This document shows, piece after piece, positions 1 to 5,899 of a stretch of 10,083 nucleotides of DNA. Both the position numbers and the translations under genes were made by a program. How positions within the stretch are numbered: the stretch's first letter is position 1; every line of letters begins with the position of its first letter. The stretch is from DAHUXT01 sp036378295 (GTDB taxonomy: Bacteria; Chloroflexota; Ktedonobacteria; Ktedonobacterales; JADMIN01): NCBI GenBank assembly GCA_036378295.1, contig DASUWS010000156.1:1-10083 (forward strand), written 5' to 3'. The notes beneath the pieces are model-generated. The model was given only the letters and a program-made list of their open reading frames with translations, searched no databases and had not been told where the DNA came from.

Positions 1-125
1 GTTATGGGGCACTGTGGCATGGTCCCTGCAACCTATTACGCAAGGTTTCAGTGCGTGTCACTGGAATCCCTGACGTAAGTGAAAAGTTGCAAGGCTGCCT
101 TCCAGGGCACAGGGCTCTTTGCCCG

Positions 126-147
126 CAACCACGCACAAAAGTGGTTG
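126..147. promoter_or_regulatory. Perfect 7-bp dyad upstream of the Gln-tailed gvpA gene
   Basis: CAACCAC (126-132) and GTGGTTG (141-147) are perfect inverted copies separated by 8 nt. The dyad ends about 80 nt before the first gene. The overlapping GGTTGC at 147-152 can pair instead with GCAACC at 125-130, so two exclusive pairings are possible. No T-run follows, so it is not a standard terminator. It could be an operator or a leader hairpin. No convincing -35/-10 pair was found in 1-228, so its position relative to transcription start is unknown. Confidence 0.3.
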
Positions 148-228
148 GTTGCGCCGGGCCTCTGGGCGCGGAGTCAGCCGTGATATGCGGTGCGCAAGGA
201 CGCACGTTCAGAAAAGGGTGGTTGATCG

Positions 229-1044
229 ATGGGTGTACGTAGCGTAGGGGGTAATGCAGGTGGAAGCCCAAAGAGTTCCGGATCGGGACGGCCAGGACAA
301 CAGGGCGGCGGAATGCTTCTCGAACTGGTTGATCGTATCCTGAACAAGGGGATTGTCATCGATGTATGGGCGCGGGTCTCTGTACTCAGTATCGAAGCAC
401 TCACCCTTGAGGCGCGCGTAGTCGTGGCTTCTGTGGAGACGTATCAGAAGTACGCCGAGGATATGGCCACTACCGCTCTTGCCTCGCGTCCGCAATCAGC
501 CACGGTTGTCGAGGCTCCTGCTGTTCAACCGCAAGTTCAGCCTCAGACTCAGGGGCAGGCGTTGCCGCAGCCACAGCCACAGACATACGTGACGCCCCAG
601 ACTCAGGCTCAACCTGAACTCCAAAGGGCGACACAGCCTCAGGTGCAGCAGCAACAGCTGCCACAACAGCAACCGCAAGCTCAGGCAGTACCACAACAGG
701 CGCAGCCCGTAACGCAGGCGCAACCGCCGCAGCAGGCAGTACCACAACAGGCGCTGCCACAGCAGCAACAGCAGCAACAGCAGCCGCAGCAGCCGCAGCA
801 ACCGCAGCAACCGCCGCAGCAGGTGCAGGCTCAACCTCAACCACAGGTCCAGCCGCAGCAACCTGCGACGCAAGGAGTCGCTCAGCCGCAGCAACCGCAG
901 GCAGTGCCGCCGCAGCAACCGCAGACCCAGCAGGGACAGCAGGGGCAGCAGGCGCAGCAGGGACAGCAGGCGCAGCCCGAGATGCAGCCACCGGCGGTGC
1001 CGCCGCAGGCACAACAGGCGCCTGAGCAGCAGAGCAGTCAGTAG
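229..1044 (+). CDS. GvpA-family gas vesicle protein with long Gln/Pro-rich C-terminal tail
   Basis: Likely a gas vesicle shell protein of the GvpA/GvpB type, 271 aa against about 70-90 aa for ordinary GvpA. Residues 1-28 are a Gly/Ser-rich leader. Residues 29-80 are the GvpA core: LLELVDRILNKGIVIDVWARV is followed by SIEALTLEARVVVASVETY, matching the family's helix-strand-strand-helix plan and its conserved K-G-I-V-I-D and E-A-R-V-V-V-A-S-V. Residues 98-271 consist almost only of Gln, Pro, Ala and Val, with a run of eight Gln at 178-185 and PQQ repeats after it. The ATG at 229 follows an AAGGGTGG ribosome binding site at 213-220. It is the first gene of a unit with gvpF and gvpG. The core is clearly related to, but not the same as, the canonical GvpA at 6788-7225. 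It may be a minor or decorated shell protein. The tail's role is unknown. Confidence 0.9.
   Translation: MGVRSVGGNAGGSPKSSGSGRPGQQGGGMLLELVDRILNKGIVIDVWARVSVLSIEALTLEARVVVASVETYQKYAEDMATTALASRPQSATVVEAPAVQPQVQPQTQGQALPQPQPQTYVTPQTQAQPELQRATQPQVQQQQLPQQQPQAQAVPQQAQPVTQAQPPQQAVPQQALPQQQQQQQQPQQPQQPQQPPQQVQAQPQPQVQPQQPATQGVAQPQQPQAVPPQQPQTQQGQQGQQAQQGQQAQPEMQPPAVPPQAQQAPEQQSSQ
520..1041 (+). repeat. Low-complexity CAG/CAA/CCG tract encoding the Gln/Pro tail
   Basis: About 520 bp built from imperfect repeats of Gln and Pro codons. It contains a perfect 22-nt direct repeat (682-703 and 733-754, 51 nt apart), which points to growth by tandem duplication. Glutamine uses both CAG and CAA, which argues against simple recent expansion of one codon. 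Both antisense frames stay open here as a consequence of composition, so long minus-strand frames over this tract should not be read as genes. Confidence 0.85.
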
Positions 1045-1053
1045 CGTTGATAG

Positions 1054-1077
1054 GCCCAATACCTAGCGGGTAAGGGC
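1054..1077 (+). promoter_or_regulatory. Intercistronic hairpin just after the Gln-tailed gvpA
   Basis: GCCC (1054-1057) pairs with GGGC (1074-1077), and TACC (1060-1063) pairs with GGTA (1069-1072). The loop is TAGCG and there is a small AA/A internal loop. The hairpin starts 10 nt after the stop codon and has no U-run. Its position, behind a shell gene and ahead of assembly genes, suits a 3'-end-stabilising or partial attenuating structure, which is one way shell and assembly proteins can be made in unequal amounts. This role is inferred. Confidence 0.35.
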
Positions 1078-1282
1078 GTCGCTTATGGGAGCGGCGTGGC
1101 AATGCAATAGAGAAGAGGGAGGCGCTGGATTACCATTCGCAACACTTGTGGTGGGAACGGCACCGAAAGCCGAAGGACAAGCGCCCCGCTCGCTGGGCAG
1201 TGAAGTGTCTCTCCCTTACTCTCTTGCGTTCCCTTTGGTGCCCGCCAGACGGGCGGCGCGTTTGTTGATCTCTTCATATTGG

Positions 1283-1290
1283 TAAGGAGG
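1283..1290 (+). promoter_or_regulatory. Strong ribosome binding site that sets the gvpF start
   Basis: TAAGGAGG lies 6 nt before the ATG at 1297. It rules out the longer reading frame that would begin at the TTG at 1279, because that codon lies upstream of the site itself. The 252 nt between the previous gene and this one (1045-1296) hold the hairpin at 1054-1077 and no gene that I can support. Confidence 0.85.
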
Positions 1291-1296
1291 CATACG

Positions 1297-2109
1297 ATGA
1301 ATTCGACCCAGCCAGAGCAAGCAGATCATGCTGCAGGAACATACGTCTATTGCATCACACGCGCGCAGGCTGTCCCAGGAGGCAAGGCGCTTGATGTATC
1401 AGGTATCGGCGGGGAGCCTGTGCGGGCAGTAGAGCAGGCTGATCTGGCAGCAATCGTGAGCAATTCACCGCTCGATTCTTACGACGTGACTCGTGAGAAC
1501 CTGATGGCGCATGAGCAGGTCGTTGAAAAGGTCATGCAGCAAGCGGATGTGCTGCCGGTGAGTTTCGGAACCGTAGCGGAGGACGATCAATCCGTTCAGC
1601 AGCAATTGCTGGCGGCCGTATCTGATGACCTCCATCAGGCGCTCGATGCGGTGCACGACCGTGTTGAATTAGGGGTGAAAGTCCTGTGGGAGAAAGAGCG
1701 CCTGTTTGCGGAGATCGCGGACGAAGACGAATCGATCCGAACACTCCGTGATCAGATCGCCGGCACCACTCCTGAGGAAACGTACGATGAGCGAACCCAG
1801 TTAGGTGAGCTCATTGGAAATGCGATTGAGAGAAAGAGTGACCAGGCGGCGACAGACGTGCTGAACCTGCTGCAACCCCTGGCGGTGAACTCGCGTACTG
1901 GGGACCTTTTCTCCGACCTCATGGTCCTGAATGCATCATTTCTGGTGGACAAGCAGCAAATCCCCGCATTCGAAGCTCAACTGGACAAGCTGCGCCAGGC
2001 GCAGGAAGGACGGCTCATGTTCCAATACACTGGGCCATTGCCTCCCTACAACTTTGTCACCATTGCCGTAGGCAGCAAGGGAGATCAGGATGTTGAAGTT
2101 ACTCAGTGA
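1297..2109 (+). CDS. gvpF: Gas vesicle assembly protein GvpF (copy 1)
   Basis: GvpF/GvpL family protein, 270 aa. Family members are gas vesicle assembly factors, and GvpF is thought to bind GvpA during nucleation. The N-terminal strand GTYVYCITR, the motif VLPVSFGTVAEDD, the central VLWEKE region and the C-terminal FQYTGPLPPYNFV are hallmark family positions. The sequence aligns along its whole length with the second copy at 5900-6742 (shared LMVLNASFLVD versus TMVLNAAFLVD), so the two are clear paralogues. The ATG follows a very strong ribosome binding site. The 3' end overlaps gvpG by 20 nt, implying coupled translation. I call it F-type because it lacks the YLLKR motif found in the two L-type genes of this window. 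Confidence 0.93.
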   Translation: MNSTQPEQADHAAGTYVYCITRAQAVPGGKALDVSGIGGEPVRAVEQADLAAIVSNSPLDSYDVTRENLMAHEQVVEKVMQQADVLPVSFGTVAEDDQSVQQQLLAAVSDDLHQALDAVHDRVELGVKVLWEKERLFAEIADEDESIRTLRDQIAGTTPEETYDERTQLGELIGNAIERKSDQAATDVLNLLQPLAVNSRTGDLFSDLMVLNASFLVDKQQIPAFEAQLDKLRQAQEGRLMFQYTGPLPPYNFVTIAVGSKGDQDVEVTQ

Positions 2110-2413
2110 TGTGCTCACAGCGCCGATCAAAGGACCGGTCCGCGGATTCGAGTTCATCCTCCGCTCTATACAGGACCAGGTTGAGTCTGAGGCGCTGGAC
2201 GAGAGTAAGGTACAGAGCGAACTCATGCAGCTTGGTATGCGCTATCAATCAGGCGAAATTGATGACGCTGCGTATCAGGCGAAAGAGGACGCTCTCCTCG
2301 AGCGGCTCAACGAGATTCGCCACATGAAAGAGTCGCTGGCGCAGGAGGAAGCGGGCGCTGAGGTCAACGAAACAAGTAACGATTCAGGGAGCGTCGTCGA
2401 GAGCAATGGCTGA
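2090..2413 (+). CDS. gvpG: Gas vesicle protein GvpG
   Basis: 107-aa protein with the GvpG signature. The N-terminus MLKLLSDVLTAPIKGPVRGF is followed by a charged helical stretch, then the motif LMQLGMRYQSGEID, then A-Y-Q-A-K-E-D-A-L-L-E-R-L. The C-terminal 25 residues are acidic and Ser-rich, probably disordered. GvpG is a small helical accessory protein needed for gas vesicle formation and is usually encoded directly after gvpF, as here. The start lies inside gvpF, with AAGGGAG at 2077-2083, 6 nt upstream of the ATG. Its stop codon lies within the left arm of a candidate terminator. Confidence 0.92.
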   Translation: MLKLLSDVLTAPIKGPVRGFEFILRSIQDQVESEALDESKVQSELMQLGMRYQSGEIDDAAYQAKEDALLERLNEIRHMKESLAQEEAGAEVNETSNDSGSVVESNG

Positions 2414-2459
2414 CGATGTATGACCGGCAGCTGGTATGTCTACCTGTGTCAGCGTTTTT
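2409..2459 (+). terminator. Candidate terminator after gvpG
   Basis: GCTGAC (2409-2414) pairs with GTCAGC (2448-2453), followed by G and five T (2455-2459). The 33-nt loop holds a further small hairpin, GGTA-TGTC-TACC. The left arm contains the gvpG stop codon. It sits between convergent units (gvpG plus, gvpJ minus), where a terminator is expected. The long loop and short T-run make it weaker than a textbook case. The rest of 2460-2623 shows no gene. Confidence 0.4.
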
Positions 2460-2623
2460 GGCAATTTCAGAAGTGGCTCCGTTCTCCGCAGGCGGAGCTC
2501 TGCTGTGCTGCCCATTGCTGCTGGCGCTGGTTGTGACAGTCCAATGCCAACGCCTGTCCACCACCGAGGATGTCGCTTGCATGACGGATAGCAGCAAAAT
2601 GCGCACGCTCCGGTTGCGTATGC

Positions 2624-3040
2624 CTAGCCCGCGTGGGCATCGAGTTGTTCAGCTTCTGGTTGGCGTCCGTTCTGTTCTGGGGCATGCTCGCTCGAAGGCG
2701 GAGCCAGTCTCGCTTCCAGACGGTCCAGGCGCTCCCGCAGCAGGCGATTTTCCTCTTCCAGTTCATGAGCATGTGACGAGAGCGACGCATCCGACTGCCA
2801 CCAATTGATACCGATCTCCTGCGCCTTGTCCACGGATGCGATCAGGAGGCGTACTTTGATGGTCAGCAGTTGCACTTCGGCCAGCGAAATGGTTATGTCG
2901 CCAGCAATGACAATTCCTTTGTCCAAAACGCGCTCCAGAAGCTCGGCCAGGTTCGTTCCCTGATTGGATGACCCGACGCGACGATCAGGTGTCTGATACC
3001 GACCTGCTGAGCTGTCGAGTGTACCATACGTCGTTTCCAT
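2624..3040 (-). CDS. gvpJ: GvpJ-type minor shell protein with coiled-coil tail
   Basis: 138-aa GvpA-superfamily protein. Residues 31-80 form the core: LAELLERVLDKGIVIAGDIT, then QLLTIKVRLLIASVDKAQEIG, then NWW at 79-81. The A-G-D-I-T in place of GvpA's D-A-W-x-R-V, together with the trailing I-G-x-N-W-W, are GvpJ traits. GvpJ is a minor component implicated in nucleation or cap formation. Residues about 91-115 (HELEEENRLLRERLDRLEAR) have leucines at heptad spacing and look like a short coiled coil. The last 23 residues are polar and probably disordered. The ATG at 3040 has GGGGA 10 nt upstream. It is the last gene of the minus-strand operon, 66 nt after gvpK. Confidence 0.92.
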   Translation of the reverse strand: METTYGTLDSSAGRYQTPDRRVGSSNQGTNLAELLERVLDKGIVIAGDITISLAEVQLLTIKVRLLIASVDKAQEIGINWWQSDASLSSHAHELEEENRLLRERLDRLEARLAPPSSEHAPEQNGRQPEAEQLDAHAG

Positions 3041-3106
3041 ACGATTCTTATCCCCTTCCCCAGGCCGATCCTCACACAGAGGGTGCCCGATGGCGATACG
3101 GCATCT

Positions 3107-3475
3107 TTACATCAGATCGCCCAATGGGCCGAGATTCAAGTTGAGATCCTCCGCCTCCAGGCCAAATACAGTTTTCAACTCCTCCATCTTTTGCTCGAGC
3201 TTCAAAAATGTCTCGCCCATACGCTCGATCTGGGCGTCAGTAAGCGTACCAGAGTCCATGCGGCGGATGGCTTGTTTCTCCAGCAGTTGCCGGATCAACT
3301 CGATAATGGTCAGCACCAGCTTCGCGAGTCCCTGCTCAACGTTCGAAGGGTCAGCATCGATCCGCTCCATCTGCATCTTCCCCGTGTTAGCAAGCTGAGC
3401 GGCGAACTCGTTCAACTCGCTCAAATTGGTTCCCAGATGCTCTTCGAGAGGCTGGGGCAGGTCTGTTGAACTCAT
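3107..3475 (-). CDS. gvpK: Gas vesicle protein GvpK
   Basis: The GvpK signature is plain: ERIDADPSNVEQGLAKLVLT (residues 37-56), then IELIRQLLEKQAIRRMDSGT, then QIERMGETFLKLEQKMEELK, ending in LNLNLGPLGDLM. GvpK is an accessory protein required for vesicle assembly in haloarchaeal and bacterial systems. I take the ATG at 3475 (122 aa) because the upstream part of the frame, open to an ATG at 3640, is not GvpK-like. The start is not certain: the nearest Shine-Dalgarno-like GGAGG (3495-3499) is 19 nt away, and an alternative ATG at 3511 has AAAGGAGA 15 nt upstream. No separate gene is supported in the 180 nt between this gene and the one before it. Confidence 0.92.
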   Translation of the reverse strand: MSSTDLPQPLEEHLGTNLSELNEFAAQLANTGKMQMERIDADPSNVEQGLAKLVLTIIELIRQLLEKQAIRRMDSGTLTDAQIERMGETFLKLEQKMEELKTVFGLEAEDLNLNLGPLGDLM

Positions 3476-3655
3476 CACATGTTCGGCCAGGAGACCTCCG
3501 CCTGCGGGCATCAGGAGGATTGGCCGTCTCCTTTCTTTGGTGGTGTGCCCATGACTCTGGATACCAACTGGTCTGACCGGGTAGAGGTGCACAAGACGCA
3601 GCACGTCCATTGGCGATTTGATGGCTTTCTCTCTCTGCATCTGCGCGAGAGAAGG

Positions 3656-3934
3656 TCACTGAAGACGATCCAGATGTCTATACAAGTCGAGCGCAGCGTA
3701 GATAAATCCGCGCCGTTCGCAGTCCTGGGCAATCGATTCAATTTCTTCGATGACCTCGCGCGCTTCAGGGCCCTGCGAGTGGTTGTCCAGAAGGTCATTC
3801 AACAAGTGAATGGCCTCGTGCATGTGACCAGCACTCTTCAGCGACCGGGCGATTCGTAGTTGCCCCTCACGTGCCATGTCACCTGGCTTGGGGGTTGTCG
3901 CGCGGTGGTGCGGCTCTGGGCGCGTCTCTGGCAT
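3656..3934 (-). CDS. Small TPR-like protein embedded in the gvp operon
   Basis: 92-aa protein that I do not recognise as a named Gvp. After a polar N-terminus (residues 1-22), the rest is helical. QLRIARSLKSAGHMHEAIHL followed by LNDLLD reads like one tetratricopeptide helix pair, with small residues at the usual contact positions. IESIAQDCERRGFIYAALDL followed by YRHLD resembles another. Such folds usually mediate protein-protein contacts, so an adaptor or assembly chaperone role is plausible, but this is inference. The ATG at 3934 has GGAGG at 3942-3946, 7 nt upstream. An adjacent in-frame TTG at 3937 is less likely. It lies between gvpL and gvpK on the same strand, so it is probably co-expressed with them. 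Confidence 0.75.
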   Translation of the reverse strand: MPETRPEPHHRATTPKPGDMAREGQLRIARSLKSAGHMHEAIHLLNDLLDNHSQGPEAREVIEEIESIAQDCERRGFIYAALDLYRHLDRLQ

Positions 3935-4005
3935 CAATGGTCCTCCATCTATATGAGTTGAGAAGAACTTTCAAGCATCTTCGTTGCATGCGCATTGCCT
4001 CTGGT

Positions 4006-4019
4006 CTCCCGCTGGGGAG
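4006..4019 (-). promoter_or_regulatory. Intercistronic hairpin between gvpL copy 2 and the TPR-like gene
   Basis: On the minus strand, CTCCC-CAGC-GGGAG forms a perfect 5-bp stem with a 4-nt loop inside the 111-nt gap (3935-4045). There is no U-run. In an operon whose other junctions overlap or are short, it marks a possible processing or attenuation point before the distal TPR-like, gvpK and gvpJ genes. Confidence 0.25.
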
Positions 4020-4045
4020 TCGTTTTGCTTTATCTGGAACTCCGA

Positions 4046-4819
4046 TCACTCTTCCGCATTCCTCGCCATGTGTATGAGCCCGCGAGAAGCACTCACGAAG
4101 CTGTAGGGCGGCCAGGGACCCGTGATAATGAGGCGATGTGTGTTGTGGTGTATGGCTTGGTAAGAGGCCAGGGCGTTGCGCACCTGCGTTAGCCCTTCTG
4201 GATACGCCAGATACGCGGCATGCACACTGGCACGCGGTGTCGTGCGCAGTGAGTAACGGCTCTCATATACAAGCGGGCCCAGATTGCTGTCTAGCTCAGC
4301 GATTATGGCTTGTGCTTGATCGCGTTCAGCCTGGTCTTGCTGATAGACCTCCCTGCGCTTCAAGAGATAGCGAGTACCCCGACCTTCCACCTCAGCGGAG
4401 GAGGGGTTCGCCATATGCTCACGGTGTGGCGCACCATTCGTATCAGGCGAATCCTCCGCACTTTCCCAGAATATCGTCACGCCAACTTCCCGTTTGTCAC
4501 CAACCCGATTGAGGTCGGCCAGCAAGGTGTCGTAGCGCTCCGCAAGCGACTGGTTAACCGCCGCGGCATCGGGTAAGACGGTGCCAAAGCGCACTGGAAG
4601 CGCTCGCATGATCTGGCAGATTGTCTCAATGACTGCCGCATGACGAACCAGCAATGCAGCGCGTGGCTGCACCCGAGATTCAGACGTCGCAGAGATCACA
4701 GCGGCAAGCTTCCGATAGGACACCAGCGTAAGCGGTTCGCCTTTGATCCCTGTCAGATTATGTGGAAGGGTAGCCGAGCGGTCAACGATGGCATAGACGT
4801 AGCAGCGGTCGCTAGCCAT
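4046..4819 (-). CDS. gvpL: Gas vesicle assembly protein GvpL (second L-type copy)
   Basis: 257-aa GvpF/GvpL family protein. Visible landmarks are the N-terminal strand RCYVYAIVDRS, the LPVRFGTVLPD motif around residues 74-84, the mid-protein TRYLLKRREVY and the C-terminal GPWPPYSFVS. The YLLKR segment is shared with the L-type protein at 5023-5895 and absent from both F-type proteins. The region around residues 120-145 is acidic and looks like a loop insertion. The ATG is preceded by GGAAGGGAG at 7 nt, and the gene start overlaps the end of gvpS by 8 nt, so translation is probably coupled. It is likely an assembly factor that binds other Gvp proteins. Whether both L copies are needed cannot be told from sequence. 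Confidence 0.92.
   Translation of the reverse strand: MASDRCYVYAIVDRSATLPHNLTGIKGEPLTLVSYRKLAAVISATSESRVQPRAALLVRHAAVIETICQIMRALPVRFGTVLPDAAAVNQSLAERYDTLLADLNRVGDKREVGVTIFWESAEDSPDTNGAPHREHMANPSSAEVEGRGTRYLLKRREVYQQDQAERDQAQAIIAELDSNLGPLVYESRYSLRTTPRASVHAAYLAYPEGLTQVRNALASYQAIHHNTHRLIITGPWPPYSFVSASRGLIHMARNAEE
4096..4120. repeat. 25-nt repeat shared with the other gvpL (copy A)
   Basis: Identical over 25 nt to 5058-5082. Both copies encode the conserved C-terminal motif G-P-W-P-P-Y-S-F of the L-type proteins. Identity at silent positions suggests a fairly recent duplication or local gene conversion between the two gvpL genes. Confidence 0.8.
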
Positions 4820-5036
4820 GCGCTAACTCCCTTCCTCGCGGCCAGGATGACCCTCTATCCACCTGTTCCAACCGGTCCACCGAGGCAAGCAGGACGCGTA
4901 AGCCCACGACGATCAAGTCTACGTCTGCCACAGAAATCGTGAGGTCGCCGGTCAGGACTACCCCACGATCGAGGATGCGATCGAGCAGATCGAGAAGCGT
5001 GACATTCTTCTCCTCGGTAAAGCTATCCGTCACCAT
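4812..5036 (-). CDS. gvpS: GvpS/GvpM-type minor gas vesicle protein
   Basis: 74-aa GvpA-superfamily protein. The core VTLLDLLDRILDRGVVLTGD is followed by LTISVADVDLIVVGLRVLLA and SVDRLEQV. The G-D-L-T-I-S-V-A-D-V-D-L-I pattern resembles Bacillus GvpS (G-D-L-I-I-S-I-A-G-V-D-L) more than GvpA or GvpJ. These are low-abundance shell-family proteins required for assembly. Unlike the other three GvpA-family proteins in this window, this one has no long C-terminal addition. The start overlaps the end of gvpL (5023-5895) by 14 nt and the end overlaps the next gvpL by 8 nt. GGAG lies 4 nt before the ATG, a short spacing. Confidence 0.88.
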   Translation of the reverse strand: MVTDSFTEEKNVTLLDLLDRILDRGVVLTGDLTISVADVDLIVVGLRVLLASVDRLEQVDRGSSWPRGRELAHG

Positions 5037-5895
5037 CTCGCTCCATATCTAGCCTGGCGAAGCTGTAGGGCGGCCAGGGACCACTGTACTCGGCCCGTAT
5101 CCCCCCGTCTTGGGATGCAATCTCCTCTACCGCACGCTGAAAAGCGGTGACGTCCGGCCGTGGCACGAGGAAGACTGCCCGTAATATCTCAAGCTCCCCT
5201 TGTCTGTCGTGCGCTATCGGGTCCAGTGTTTGCACCATGCCAGCCCGCGTGACTGGACGAATCCGGCCAAACTCCTTCTCGGCGAGTTCTGTCGCTGCAT
5301 AGTCCATGACGTTCTCGATCTCTCCTGCCAGCTTGCGTTTCAACAAATAGGCGCGTCCAGGGGGGACACTGTCGATTTCTCTCTGGATGTGTTGAAGGCC
5401 TGGATGCTCCAGAATCAGGCGCTGCTTCAATGCGTTCGATTCAGCATAGAGGTGAACCGTCCATTCGTCGCAATCGGCCACCCACGCTAGCCGGGCCAGA
5501 AGTGCCTCGCGCAGTTCAGAAAGGGCAGCACGCAATCCATCCGCATCAGGATACACACATCCAAACGTCGCGGGAAGTATCGGGCGCTGCCGATGGATTG
5601 ACTCGATCACCCTATGGTGATGCCTGGCCATCGTTTCTAGCCAGTCTGCATCTCGCATATGTGCCCGAAGAGTCTCTGGTTCGTAGTCAGCCAGCCGAAC
5701 AGATCGCACAACGGCAGCGACGCCCGTATGCTGCAGGATTTGAATTGCCTCCGAATTGTGGGGGAGAAGAGCAGTACTGGCCCATGCATCAGAGGATGGC
5801 GGCTGCTGGATGATACCGTAGAGATACCATCCACATGCCGTATCCGCGCGGTCTTCAGTGTCACCTATCTTGCCAGCATTGCTCGACAATCCCAC
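5023..5895 (-). CDS. gvpL: Gas vesicle assembly protein GvpL (first L-type copy)
   Basis: 290-aa GvpF/GvpL family protein. Landmarks are GWYLYGIIQQ near residue 22, ILPATFGCVYPDADGL, GRAYLLKRKLAGEIENVMDY, and the C-terminal YSGPWPPYSFARLD. It is longer than the second L copy because of a 20-residue N-terminal extension and a fuller central region. I choose GTG at 5895 over an upstream ATG at 5958. AGGAG sits exactly 7 nt before the GTG and the preceding gene stops at 5900, giving a 4-nt gap, whereas the longer frame would run deep into gvpF. Function is inferred from the family: assembly, probably contacting GvpA and the other accessory proteins. Confidence 0.9.
   Translation of the reverse strand: MGLSSNAGKIGDTEDRADTACGWYLYGIIQQPPSSDAWASTALLPHNSEAIQILQHTGVAAVVRSVRLADYEPETLRAHMRDADWLETMARHHHRVIESIHRQRPILPATFGCVYPDADGLRAALSELREALLARLAWVADCDEWTVHLYAESNALKQRLILEHPGLQHIQREIDSVPPGRAYLLKRKLAGEIENVMDYAATELAEKEFGRIRPVTRAGMVQTLDPIAHDRQGELEILRAVFLVPRPDVTAFQRAVEEIASQDGGIRAEYSGPWPPYSFARLDMERDGDG
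5058..5082. repeat. 25-nt repeat shared with the other gvpL (copy B)
   Basis: Identical over 25 nt to 4096-4120. It encodes the G-P-W-P-P-Y-S-F motif near the end of this L-type gene. The equivalent place in gvpF (about 5929-5955) has diverged in both DNA and protein. Confidence 0.8.
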
Positions 5896-5899
5896 GGCA

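Noticed and set aside
470..1102. Long minus-strand frames (Ala/Val-rich and Leu/Arg-rich) over the Gln/Pro tract
   Set aside because: They are antisense readings of CAG/CCG repeats; the composition is fully explained by the plus-strand tail, which continues from a clear GvpA core.
2416..2808. 130-codon plus-strand frame between gvpG and gvpJ
   Set aside because: Its second half is antisense to gvpJ, and the start has no good ribosome binding site; the composition is not protein-like.
3935..3975. TTGAAA and TATAGA on the minus strand as an internal promoter before the TPR-like gene
   Set aside because: The spacing is only 15 nt, and the start site would fall on the ribosome binding site of that gene.
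4138..4576. Plus-strand frames over the second gvpL
   Set aside because: Shadows of the minus-strand gene, which has clear GvpF/L motifs along its length.
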